Source of the DNA: an uncultured bacterium
GTDB lineage: Bacteria > Planctomycetota > UBA1135 > GCA-002686595
DNA length: 64,000 bases
NCBI GenBank assembly: GCA_937896235.1
Contig: CALBMX010000087.1
Location: 1-64,000 of the forward strand
Reading direction: 5' to 3'
The position numbers and the translations under genes were made by a program. The notes under the pieces were generated by a model. That model did not search any database. It had not been told where the DNA came from and was given only the letters and a program-made list of their open reading frames with translations. Each line of letters begins with the position of its first letter. Within the stretch, counting starts at the first letter, position 1. Shown here piece after piece: positions 39,540 through 48,365 of this stretch.

Positions 39540-39863
39540 CTACTCGGTGGGGTGGACGAGCTCGCCCGCCTCTTCAATGGCCTTCATCAGAGCCTCTTCA
39601 TTCGTCACGCTCTGGTCGTACGTGATTTGGAAGTTGGTCAGCCCTTTTGTGATTTGAATATCCTGGAAACCTTCGACGGATTTAGCAGCGCCACTCACGG
39701 TGGCAACACATCCGCCTCACGGGACTTTTTCTAAGGTGAGTTTAGCGATAGAGAACGCTGCGGGCGTCTCTGTATTAGAGGCGCTCATCTCGTTGCTTGC
39801 GTCCGATTGGCAAGAAGCCATCAGGCCCAGGCAAAGAAATGCGCCAAGGTAAGTCGTTTTCAT
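39540..39863 (-). CDS. candidate selenoprotein: HMA (MerP/CopZ-like) lipoprotein with UGGC metal/redox motif
   Basis: The minus frame from ATG 39861-39863 to TAG 39540-39542 is open except for one TGA at 39717-39719 (codon 49). Read through, it gives 107 residues: a lipoprotein signal (MKTTYLGAFLCLGLMASC), a short Ser/Thr/Ala linker, then KLTLEKVP-U-GGCVATVSGAAKSVEGF and a C-terminal DQSVTNEEALMKAIEEAG. This is the whole HMA fold. The TGA sits exactly where the first Cys of CxxC belongs (GGCVATV being the classic continuation). A SECIS-like hairpin follows. A chance nonsense mutation is possible but would have to hit that codon. It would be a membrane-anchored metal or mercury-binding or redox protein outside the cytoplasm. 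It requires selA/B/C/D elsewhere. Confidence 0.75.
39690..39704 (-). promoter_or_regulatory. candidate bacterial SECIS hairpin
   Basis: On the minus strand, 12 nt after the TGA, a stem GCCAC/GTGGC closes a 5-nt loop CGTGA. The stem can be extended outward by wobble and G-C pairs with one mismatch. The loop begins about 17 nt from the TGA and has G as its second base, as in the accepted bacterial SECIS pattern (apical loop 16-37 nt downstream, early G in the loop). Confidence 0.6.
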
Positions 39864-40021
39864 AGGTAGTCTCGGTTGAGTATGTCGAGCAGCCAGCTTT
39901 GAGCAGCGCTGCAGGATAGGGGACAGCTCTATGCATAACCGATCGGGACTTTGAGCGCGAGCCCTGAATACTTAGTTTGCCGGGGCTTTGCAGTACATCA
40001 CCTAACCGCTACCGTATTCCC

Positions 40022-40840
40022 ATGGAATCAGCCGCCTCAGAACGTCACCTCCCTCTTCCGCGATTTTTAGGCGTTGTACATTTACGCCCCTTGCCGGGTT
40101 CTCCCGGCTTTGATGGCGATTTGGACCGCATATTCGAAGCCGCAGAGCGCGATGCCGCCGCACTTTTGGAGGGTGGCGCCCATGGGATTATTGTTGAGAA
40201 CTTCGGGGACTTGCCATTCCGTCCGGGCCGCGTTGACTCGGAAACGGTCGCTGCGATGGCGCTTTGCCTAGACCGGGTCCGACGGATTGTGGGGGAGGAG
40301 TTGACCTTGGGCGTGAATGTTTTACGGAACGACGCCCTCTCCGCCCTGGGGCTATGCGCAGCTACCGGTGCTTGTTTCATACGAGTGAATGTCCACACCG
40401 GGGCCGCAGTGACGGACCAGGGACTGATTCAAGGTCAAGCTGATGAAAGCTTGAGATTGCGCGCAGCGCTTTTCCCCGACCCCGCAAGGCGACCCGCATT
40501 ACTGGCTGACGTGCATGTGAAGCACGCCACCCCGTTGGGGGATTCCGAAATTGGTCTTGCAGCCGGAGATACTTATCGCCGGGGTGCTGCGGACGGACTG
40601 ATTGTTTCTGGAACGGGAACGGGTGCCGGCGTGAATCTGGCGGACCTCAAACGCGTTCGCCAGGCCGTGCCCGAAGCACCGATTTGGATTGGTTCCGGGT
40701 TTACGCCGGAAACGGCAGCCGCCCTGCTGAGCCATGCGGACGGCGCAATCGTAGGCACCTGGCTCAAGCAGGGCGGTCAGCTGGCGGCACCTGTCGACGC
40801 CGCCAGGGTCCGCGAGGTCGCGGCCATTTTTAGAGGCTGA
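40022..40840 (+). CDS. BtpA family TIM-barrel protein
   Basis: A 272-residue BtpA-family protein. Visible family segments are FLGVVHLRPLPGSP, HGIIVENFGDLPF, LGVNVLRNDALSAL, FIRVNVHTGA, LADVHVKHA, GLIVSGTGTGAG and WIGSGFTPETA. BtpA was named for photosystem I accumulation in cyanobacteria. Homologues are spread in non-photosynthetic bacteria and archaea, probably as phosphate-binding barrel enzymes of unknown reaction. The start is ATG at 40022; a TTG at 39977 adds a non-conserved stretch. It overlaps the convergent M16 gene by 11 bp. Confidence 0.88.
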   Translation: MESAASERHLPLPRFLGVVHLRPLPGSPGFDGDLDRIFEAAERDAAALLEGGAHGIIVENFGDLPFRPGRVDSETVAAMALCLDRVRRIVGEELTLGVNVLRNDALSALGLCAATGACFIRVNVHTGAAVTDQGLIQGQADESLRLRAALFPDPARRPALLADVHVKHATPLGDSEIGLAAGDTYRRGAADGLIVSGTGTGAGVNLADLKRVRQAVPEAPIWIGSGFTPETAAALLSHADGAIVGTWLKQGGQLAAPVDAARVREVAAIFRG

Positions 40841-42911
40841 ACGTACCCTCTTCGATTTCGACGTTCGGAACGAATTTCGAAACTTCAATGGTCTGGTTTT
40901 CCCCTTCCTTGAACCTGGAGATGTATGGGAATCCATCGGCTTCTGACCACTCCTCGTAGGTGTAGACCTTGGAGGCCCCACGCTCCTCGACACCCATTGA
41001 AGCGGGTCGCCCGAGTGAGTCCAGGGTTATCCAGCACAGCTGACCGGAGTCCTCGGTGAGCACAATCCGGCCCTCGGAATCGATTGAGACTGTAATGCTG
41101 CTTTCGTCCTGAGCCAAACGATGGAGAGTGTAATAAATCCATCGCTGCATCTGTGTCTTCCATACCTGAATGGAGTCCGCGGAGACTGACGAAACGCCAG
41201 ATGGGGCTTGTAGCCAGCCCTCGCCTTTAGAGATCACATTCGTAAAGAACAGGCCCGACATCATGCGTTGGCGCATTCGGATCTGAAGGGGCTCAAACGT
41301 GCGCCACTGCAAAACAGGGACCTCTGCTGTGCCCGCCTTATACGTGATCTTGGCAACCTGTTCTGTATATACAGAGGTTAGGTCTCGCCAGCGCTCCTTT
41401 CCACCTAGGACCGTAAACATCGTATCGATTGCTTGCTGGGCGTCCTTCGACGAATTTGCAATGGGAGTGTCCTCACTTAGGAGGACAACATTGGCGACGG
41501 TCTCTAGGTAGGGAATAATCTCATCGGCAGGGCCGACGGCAACACACAGAAAGCGCGCTGGAGGGATGTGATTTCGGACCGCCATGGCGACGGAGCTTGG
41601 CGTGACTTGGCGCAAACGGTCGAGGTTGGTCTCCCAAAAAGTAGAGGGCAATGCGTTAACCTGTAGAGTCATTGCGCGCTCGAGTTGTTCGTCTGCCGAA
41701 TCGTACCGGAAGACCTGGCTTCCAAGCAGTCGGGCTCGTGCAGCATTTAGCTCTTCCTTGGGTATTATCTCCGAGCCCGTGGCGGTGATGACCTCAAGCA
41801 TCTCCGAGAGTGCATCTCCAACGGCTTCGTTGCGCGTGCCGCAGTATGCGTAGAACTGTCCTGGTCGCGCGAGGCCTCCACTGAAGCCGCATCCAACCAT
41901 ATAAGCGAGACCGAGGTCTGTCCGCACACGCTGCGTGATACGGTTGCTCATGCCGCCCGCCCCTACGACATAGGACCAAAGGGTTAGCGGTGCGTGACTG
42001 GGGTCATCAATCCGGACACCGATGCCACCGAGAAGGAGCTCCGTTTGCGGAACTCCCGGGCGATCTACCACGTAAATGGTGGTTCGCTCCGGAGACCAGA
42101 AAACGGGGGTGGGAAGGGCGGAGGCCGTCCCGACAAGCCCAAGCCCGCCAAGTGCTTGGGTGGCGATGTCAACGCCCATTGCGGCGGTGACATCGCCGCT
42201 GATGCCTACAGTGACCCGATCCAAACCCACGTTGGAGTCGTGGTATTTTTTGAGGTCGTCAATAGCGATGGACGAAACACTTGCCGCAGTTGCACTTCGA
42301 CCGAAATGGGATGTGTTTCCGAAGAGCACACGATTCATTGCTTGGGTTGCAAGTTCGGCAGAATCTTCTTTGGCGCGAGCGATTCCGTTCAAAATCTGCA
42401 TGCGACCAACTTCCACGGCCCGCCCGTCAAACGCGGGGGACCTGAGGAGCTGGCCCACGCGAAGGAGAGTTCCTTCCAAGTCCTCACGCAGGCACGAAAA
42501 CGATATGCGCAGGTGATCTTGAGTCATCTGCATGCTGAGTTCGACAGCGTGGGAGTCAAGCCAGCTATTGAACTCGGCGCCTGTGAATTCAGAGCAACCA
42601 CCTTCGCGAAGACCCTCAACGTAGAGATCGGCTAACCCACTCTTGTCCTCGGGCTCGCGCAAAGAGCCCGCTTCGAATAGGAGCAGGCCAAAGACGAGGG
42701 GCAACTGGTGATCCTCAATGATGAGCAGGGGGGCGGCGAAGTCACCACTTGCCGAGTGTACCTCCAGCCTGGTGGGAGGCTGAGCGACGAATGTCTTGAA
42801 TGAGGGTGCCTTGATCTCTGAGGGGCTTGCGGGCAACTCGGCATTCTGAGCACCTGCGGCAAGTGTCGCGATACAAAGTGCAAGTGCAGCTAAGGGACGT
42901 GAAAGTTTCAT
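40830..42911 (-). CDS. M16 peptidase-like subunit, catalytically inactive, with C-terminal extension
   Basis: A 693-residue secreted protein (signal peptide MKLSRPLAALALCIATLAAGA). ATG 42909-42911 has a strong AGGAGG site 9 nt upstream, which decides the start. Residues about 50-480 match two M16 domains, but the HxxEH zinc motif is replaced by a segment around GLADLYVEGLREGG, so it should not bind zinc. The second domain keeps TDLGLAYMVGCGFSG. Residues about 490-693 are an added domain with antiparallel-beta character resembling lipoprotein-sorting-type folds. It lies 2 bp after the active M16 gene; such pairs form active heterodimers. Confidence 0.85.
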   Translation of the reverse strand: MKLSRPLAALALCIATLAAGAQNAELPASPSEIKAPSFKTFVAQPPTRLEVHSASGDFAAPLLIIEDHQLPLVFGLLLFEAGSLREPEDKSGLADLYVEGLREGGCSEFTGAEFNSWLDSHAVELSMQMTQDHLRISFSCLREDLEGTLLRVGQLLRSPAFDGRAVEVGRMQILNGIARAKEDSAELATQAMNRVLFGNTSHFGRSATAASVSSIAIDDLKKYHDSNVGLDRVTVGISGDVTAAMGVDIATQALGGLGLVGTASALPTPVFWSPERTTIYVVDRPGVPQTELLLGGIGVRIDDPSHAPLTLWSYVVGAGGMSNRITQRVRTDLGLAYMVGCGFSGGLARPGQFYAYCGTRNEAVGDALSEMLEVITATGSEIIPKEELNAARARLLGSQVFRYDSADEQLERAMTLQVNALPSTFWETNLDRLRQVTPSSVAMAVRNHIPPARFLCVAVGPADEIIPYLETVANVVLLSEDTPIANSSKDAQQAIDTMFTVLGGKERWRDLTSVYTEQVAKITYKAGTAEVPVLQWRTFEPLQIRMRQRMMSGLFFTNVISKGEGWLQAPSGVSSVSADSIQVWKTQMQRWIYYTLHRLAQDESSITVSIDSEGRIVLTEDSGQLCWITLDSLGRPASMGVEERGASKVYTYEEWSEADGFPYISRFKEGENQTIEVSKFVPNVEIEEGTFSL

Positions 42912-42913
42912 CG

Positions 42914-44434
42914 TTACAGGCCTCCTGTAGTTTCTTGCAAGGGCACAAGGGTGGCTATCGTGCGATTGTCTTTGGTGAAGTACTTGGCGAAGACGCGCTG
43001 GATGTCTTTTGCCGTAACGGCTGCAACCACCTCCGTTTGTCGGAATAGGTTGTGCCAATCGCCACTCTTGGACTTCCACTCACAGAGGCTTGCAGCTAAA
43101 TCTTCGTTACTCGCGAGGCCGCGTAGGAGATTGGCGCGCGCTCGCGTTTTTGCGCCTGCGAGCTCTTCGTCGGTGGGCCCATCTGCCTGTAGTTTAGTCA
43201 TAACCTCAAAAATACCGGCCTCTAGAGACTCGATGGGGACGCCGGGGGCGGGAATCCCGTACACGACGGCTAGGTTGGGATAGCGATCTCCTGGAAGGCC
43301 GCTAAAGGATCCAATCTCTGCGCCAAGACCGCGATTGCGAATGAGAGATTCGTTGAGCCTAGAGGCTTGCGCTTGGCCCAAAATGGAGAGGCCTATCTCG
43401 AGGGATGTCGTGTCCGCATGGGACTTCCCGGGAATGTGCCAGGCCGCGATAACGATGGGCATGGCGGGGAACTCAACTTCAACTCGTCGCTCGGCTTCTT
43501 GGGTTGGTTCGACAATGTCCACGGTCGTTGGTTCCGGACCGGGCTCGAAATCTCCGAAGTAAGACTCGAGCATGGGGACTAATGTCTTGGGATCGACGTC
43601 GCCAACAATGGCTGTGGTGAATCGCCGAACCCCGTAGTTTTTTGCGTAGAACTCTTCGGCTTGGGTACGTGAGAAGCGGGTTAGATCCTCGGCATAACCG
43701 ATTACGGGCCTGCGGTAGGGGTGCTTTGTGAACGCCGTCCCGAGGAGCTGTTCGATGAGTGCACCAAAGGGATCCGATTCAACGCGCATACGCCGCTCTT
43801 CTAGGACCGCGTCGCGCTCCTTGTAGAATTCGCGCAACACGGGATCTGCGAAGCGCTCGCGCTCTAGCCAGCACCAGAGCTCAAGTCGGTTGGAGGGCAG
43901 GGAGACCACGTAGTTGGTCTCTTCTGCAGACGTGGATGCGTTGAGGGAGCCAGAACCGCCAGCCTCTTCGAGAAGCTTGGAGAATGCCTCTGGTTGGACC
44001 AAGCGGGCCGCCCGGTCCTGGGCAGAGGTGAAGCGGGCTTCAGCTTGTGAAATCGCCCCAGCCGAACCTGCTAAGCGCACTGCTTCCAGCCCGGCGTAGG
44101 CCTTGTCCACATCGCTCAGTGCCCTCTTCTCCAAACTCCAGTCCTTGGAGCCAAGGCGCCTACTTCCTTTGAAGGCCATGTGCTCAAACATGTGCGCCAT
44201 TCCCGTTGCCCCGGGATCTTCAAAAATTCCACCCACATCGATGTAGGTATGAAATGAGACGACGGGCACGCCGGCACGCGGAACAATGAGGAATGTCCAG
44301 CCGTTCTCAAGCTGATGCTCGATAACGCTGGCCTCGAGCTTTTCGAGCCCACCTTCAGGGGGGGATTGAGGCGCAGTCGTTACTGTAGTCGCGAGCAGTA
44401 GGCCAGCGATAAAAACAGTGGGTAGGCTAATCAT
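42914..44434 (-). CDS. M16 zinc peptidase, active subunit
   Basis: A 506-residue secreted peptidase with an N-terminal signal segment and the inverted zinc motif HMFEHMAFKGS, with the third ligand Glu downstream in AVLEERRMRVES. An insert of about 90 residues with helical charge pattern separates the motif from ETNYVVSLP. It probably degrades peptides in the periplasm together with the inactive partner encoded next. It begins 111 bp after the large mosaic gene. Confidence 0.9.
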   Translation of the reverse strand: MISLPTVFIAGLLLATTVTTAPQSPPEGGLEKLEASVIEHQLENGWTFLIVPRAGVPVVSFHTYIDVGGIFEDPGATGMAHMFEHMAFKGSRRLGSKDWSLEKRALSDVDKAYAGLEAVRLAGSAGAISQAEARFTSAQDRAARLVQPEAFSKLLEEAGGSGSLNASTSAEETNYVVSLPSNRLELWCWLERERFADPVLREFYKERDAVLEERRMRVESDPFGALIEQLLGTAFTKHPYRRPVIGYAEDLTRFSRTQAEEFYAKNYGVRRFTTAIVGDVDPKTLVPMLESYFGDFEPGPEPTTVDIVEPTQEAERRVEVEFPAMPIVIAAWHIPGKSHADTTSLEIGLSILGQAQASRLNESLIRNRGLGAEIGSFSGLPGDRYPNLAVVYGIPAPGVPIESLEAGIFEVMTKLQADGPTDEELAGAKTRARANLLRGLASNEDLAASLCEWKSKSGDWHNLFRQTEVVAAVTAKDIQRVFAKYFTKDNRTIATLVPLQETTGGL

Positions 44435-44545
44435 GGTGCAAAATGTCCAGGGGGGTCCCCCGCCTCAAGTGAGACGAGTTGATGTGGGGAGTGTAGCTGT
44501 ACGGAGGAGCCGCCGGGCTGTTGGAAGCTTAGTCCAAGGGGATGG

Positions 44546-47500
44546 CTACCAGCCGAAGTAGTTTTGGGCGAGCCAACGGCTGGGCCGCTTGGGCACCCCT
44601 TCGAGTAGTACTTTAAGTTGATCTCCAGGCGCTCCAGCACTGCGCAGCTCCTTCAAGTCACTGAGGATTTCGGCGACGAGGCCACCTTGATATTCACTCA
44701 GCTTGACTTCCAGCTCGTCGAGCTTGGCCACCTGTCGCTCGGACCCCATGTGAAGGGCCGCTCGCGTGCACTCCTTTTCGGCCTTGGCCCAATCCCGATA
44801 GCCTGGATCTTTCTGGAGCCTAGAGATTCCCTTCTCCGTAACCTTACTGTGGACAACGCCAAGTCTCTCTCCCCATTCGAGGAGAGCACCGAATGCCGGT
44901 GCGGCGTCGCGCTCAACAAAGGATGCGCCCGCCTCAAGCGGAGAGCTCGCCTCGCGTTGTACAGCCGTGAACATGGCTCGCGCTCGAGCGACATTGGAGT
45001 CCACGTCGGCGTCGAAATCGGCCGCTTCCCGAAGAATATCCAAGGTGGACCCGAAATCCCCCTCACGTGCACTTTCAAGGGCGCGCAGCCAGCTCTTGCG
45101 CCAGGCGCGAAGCTCCGGGAGGCGCCTGCGAATCATGAGCTCCTTCAGCGGGCTGTCCAAGTACGTTGAGTCGCCTGCACGATAGGGAGCACCCATGCGG
45201 AATCCGGGATCACCTTCCCAAACGACCTTGCCGTCGACGTCTATAAGTAGCGTGCGCGGCAGGTTGAATCGGTCGATAGCGAAGTCGTCAAAAGTCTTCC
45301 CGATACCCCCTTCGCCCAAGTCATCGATACAGAGGAAACCCGGGAATTCGTGGCTTGCTAAATAGCTATCGGCTGAAGCCGAATCTAGTGCGGAGAGCAC
45401 AGAGACGACCTCTAGCCCCGACGGGCCCCAGGAATTGTTTAGATCTCGCAGCCAGACATCAAGGGGCAGAAGATCGTTCTGCACGATACTCCAAAGGACA
45501 AGCACATGAACTTTGGGATCCTCTTCGTTCGCCCAAGAGGGGAGCTCGTCTCCAACCCAGCGCTCTGCTTTGGGAAGCGGGGGGACGATGTTTAGGTAAC
45601 TTCCACTGACCGAACCGGTGTCGCCACCTGCCTTGGCGAGCTCGTCGAAACGCATGCGCCTCTCAACCGCCGCGCCGGGATCTCGCAAAGGGCGATCGAG
45701 GTAACGAATATCGCGGAAGCGCGCCTTTCCAGGAGCGGCGAGAAGACCGAATCCACCCCGAAGTACTGCGGGGTCTTCAAACGATTGTGTTGCTGAGAAC
45801 TCACCGTCAACCCAAATGTCAATCTCTGTTCCAACGATGTCGATGCGGAGTTCGTGCCACTCGGCCGCCTTGGAATCTCCTGCCTGCATCTTTGAGCTCA
45901 CGGGAACGTGCCTCCAGATCCGGAACTCGCCCCCTCCGTAGAAACTTGCCAAGTCGACATAGGAGGGCTGCTCCAGTGTCGTGCCTGTGCCCGTCTCGCT
46001 GTCATGGGGAGGATAGAGGACAAGCGAGTGAAAGTTCTGATCCGTCTTTTTGCCGAACACAAGTCCAGCGAATCCGACCTCGCCCTTTTCGACAAGCACC
46101 TTGGCTTCAAGGCTGAAGTCACCTGAGGTCACCGTGTCGAGAGACAAGAACTGATAGTCGTATTGATTGGGAGATTCGTACTCTGAGGCTAGGACTGAAC
46201 CCGCAGGGGAGAACGCCGTCTTGCCTGCGGCGACCCAACCGTCCAAGTTGCTCTCGTTGTAAGCCAGCTTCCAAATCCACAGTGACTTGCCGGAGCTCTC
46301 GACTGCGCGCTTGTAGATGTCAAACAATCCGGGCATGTCGAGGGCTTCTCCCAGGCGCCAAGAGACATCCATCGCCATGAGGGGCCGCTCGGCGGAGAGG
46401 TAGCGCTCCGCAATGGACATCGCGCGAACCTCGATATCTTCATGGACCTTGTTGAGCTTCTTCTGCCGGGAGTCCCACTTGCCGAGCAGGCGCTCCAACT
46501 TGTGAAGGCCTTTCTCCAAATCCTTGGCTTCATCCGATCCGGGAGTCTCGGCAGCCAGCCATGTTTCGGTGATGCGAATCGCGTCAAGCATGAGGTGAGA
46601 CGCGCGGTCTTCATCGCTCTTGTACTGCGTCAAGAAGTTGGCGAATGCCTCAAGGGTCTCGACACTGTCGGGTGTCCGAAGGAGCGCCTTTTCAAAGTGC
46701 TCTGCTGCGGAATCGAGCTCTCCACGTGTAATGGCGTTTGCCGCCCAGGTGAGATACGGTCGATCGACAAGCGCTTGCCCGGCTTGCTGATCGCGAAGGC
46801 CCAAGATCCAATCTTTCCAGATCTTATCGAGGTCCTCTACTGTTTTCGGGAGCGCGAGCCCCTCGTCGAAGTCCGCGTCTCGCGTCGGATCCGACGGATT
46901 CGCAAGGACTACCTCTTCGAAGTTCTCGACGGCACCCTCTCCACGCCGTCCGCCCGAGGTGTTGATGAACTCTGCAAATGCGGGGCGATAGACAAAGCGC
47001 CCATCGATCGGATCTTGATAGTTGTAGAGGAAATAAACGACCCCCCAAGTTGGCGCATACCAGGGTGGTCCCCAGGCGTAGTCGTTCTCCAAGATGATGC
47101 GGAATGTTGGCGCGGTCTCCGGCGTCGAGTTCGCGTCACCAGCGACGATCCCATCCGAAGCACTCTCCATCCAACCCTTTTCCATTCGCGTCGCGAGAGG
47201 GAAGAGACGGTGATTGGCCGGCAAGTTCATAATCACGGTGCCATTCGCCAAAATACGGCAGCCTTCGAAGAAGGAGGCAAGCCCCTCATTGAGCCAACCC
47301 GAAGCGGACGTCGCCAGGGAGACGAACTGGTGAGCCGCTTCGTGAAACAGGGTCGTCGTCATTCCTTCAAAGCCACCGTCGCCGATGTAGGTCTCAACGG
47401 CGCTTCCTGTGAAGTGGCCGGCAGACCACTCGACGGGGGGGCCCATTCCCTTCTCTAGATACTCGTCGCGATCCTTGAAAATGTTCAGGCTGATCTTCGA

Positions 47501-48310
47501 CACGCTGCCGCCATCCTCTTCCGTCCCGTAGTGAAAGAAAATACGGTAGAAGGCGTTCATCTGCTCCATCGCCTCCGCGGCGCGAACCAGGACCTCGTAA
47601 CCGCCATCCGTATAGGTGGTGTAGTTTTCGCGGTCTTCCTTTGCCTTACTGCTCCAATCGCTGTGTTCAGCGTCGAACTTGAGGACCCACTCCTCGCTTA
47701 CATCGGCGAGCAGATCCTTGGGCTTGGCGTCTGCGGCAAGGCTCGGATCGGGTGCGGCGGCGATGCGCTCGATGGCATCTTGCACGACCTTGTTTTCCGG
47801 ATCGAGGGCGAGGATCTCCTTGAAGACCCGAATCGCACTGTGGGGGCGGTCGTCTGCCTCGTAAGCCTGGGCCAGGGGGGTCAGCTGGTCGAGGAAGCGC
47901 TCCTTCAGACCTAAGAGATCGGATGCGAGGGGGTCGTCGGCAATGAGCGCGGCCTTGAGCTCCTTGAGCACCGCCTTGGATGCGCCCTGTGCTTGTGCCA
48001 ATTGAAAGTAGCGGTGCCGACAATAGATCTCCTCATCGCGATCCTTTGCGGCGATTGCCCAGCGAGCACGGAGCTCCCACGCCGAGAGAGCTTTGGGGTC
48101 GCGCTCCAAGGCGCGCTCTATTTGAAAGCGTGCGGTCTCTAGCTGGCCCTGCTCCAAAGCTCGCTCCGCCATGCTCAAGGCATGGGCAAAGTTTGAGCCT
48201 TCTTCAACTCGTGAGGCGGGGGTGGGCTCGCTTGTCGGGGAGACAATGGCGAACAGGCCTGGACATAAAAGCCCAATGGTCAATAGACCAGGTGCGAAGC
48301 GTCGAGACAT
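44546..48310 (-). CDS. large secreted mosaic: TPR, gluzincin-like peptidase, LamG-like and thioredoxin-fold domains
   Basis: A 1254-residue protein with a signal peptide (start ATG 48308-48310). In order: TPR helices (about 40-185); a DUF1570-like zinc-peptidase region with HEAAHQF near 323 and WLNEGLASFFE about 15 residues on (HExxH plus Glu); further TPR-like helices (about 540-650); a concanavalin/LamG-like domain (about 690-885) of the DUF1080 type; and an AhpC/TlpA-like thioredoxin fold (about 905-1040) with LPRTLLIDVDGKVVWEG. That fold lacks the CxxC pair; LWSIVQNDLLPL stands in its place. The tail is helical. The composition is typical of planctomycete secreted proteins. Cleavage activity is possible; redox activity is not. 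Confidence 0.7.
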   Translation of the reverse strand: MSRRFAPGLLTIGLLCPGLFAIVSPTSEPTPASRVEEGSNFAHALSMAERALEQGQLETARFQIERALERDPKALSAWELRARWAIAAKDRDEEIYCRHRYFQLAQAQGASKAVLKELKAALIADDPLASDLLGLKERFLDQLTPLAQAYEADDRPHSAIRVFKEILALDPENKVVQDAIERIAAAPDPSLAADAKPKDLLADVSEEWVLKFDAEHSDWSSKAKEDRENYTTYTDGGYEVLVRAAEAMEQMNAFYRIFFHYGTEEDGGSVSKISLNIFKDRDEYLEKGMGPPVEWSAGHFTGSAVETYIGDGGFEGMTTTLFHEAAHQFVSLATSASGWLNEGLASFFEGCRILANGTVIMNLPANHRLFPLATRMEKGWMESASDGIVAGDANSTPETAPTFRIILENDYAWGPPWYAPTWGVVYFLYNYQDPIDGRFVYRPAFAEFINTSGGRRGEGAVENFEEVVLANPSDPTRDADFDEGLALPKTVEDLDKIWKDWILGLRDQQAGQALVDRPYLTWAANAITRGELDSAAEHFEKALLRTPDSVETLEAFANFLTQYKSDEDRASHLMLDAIRITETWLAAETPGSDEAKDLEKGLHKLERLLGKWDSRQKKLNKVHEDIEVRAMSIAERYLSAERPLMAMDVSWRLGEALDMPGLFDIYKRAVESSGKSLWIWKLAYNESNLDGWVAAGKTAFSPAGSVLASEYESPNQYDYQFLSLDTVTSGDFSLEAKVLVEKGEVGFAGLVFGKKTDQNFHSLVLYPPHDSETGTGTTLEQPSYVDLASFYGGGEFRIWRHVPVSSKMQAGDSKAAEWHELRIDIVGTEIDIWVDGEFSATQSFEDPAVLRGGFGLLAAPGKARFRDIRYLDRPLRDPGAAVERRMRFDELAKAGGDTGSVSGSYLNIVPPLPKAERWVGDELPSWANEEDPKVHVLVLWSIVQNDLLPLDVWLRDLNNSWGPSGLEVVSVLSALDSASADSYLASHEFPGFLCIDDLGEGGIGKTFDDFAIDRFNLPRTLLIDVDGKVVWEGDPGFRMGAPYRAGDSTYLDSPLKELMIRRRLPELRAWRKSWLRALESAREGDFGSTLDILREAADFDADVDSNVARARAMFTAVQREASSPLEAGASFVERDAAPAFGALLEWGERLGVVHSKVTEKGISRLQKDPGYRDWAKAEKECTRAALHMGSERQVAKLDELEVKLSEYQGGLVAEILSDLKELRSAGAPGDQLKVLLEGVPKRPSRWLAQNYFGW

Positions 48311-48365
48311 AGAGCGTGTGAAGTCGGGGAGGTTGGCGGTGGGCAGGACGCCCATTTCACAGAGT

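Noticed and set aside
39540-39863. Nonsense-mutated pseudogene instead of a selenoprotein
   Set aside because: The downstream frame is intact, the TGA sits at the exact redox Cys and a SECIS-like hairpin follows. Not fully excluded without selABCD data.
40022-40840. BtpA as a sign of photosynthesis
   Set aside because: The family is common in non-phototrophs and no photosynthesis gene is present.
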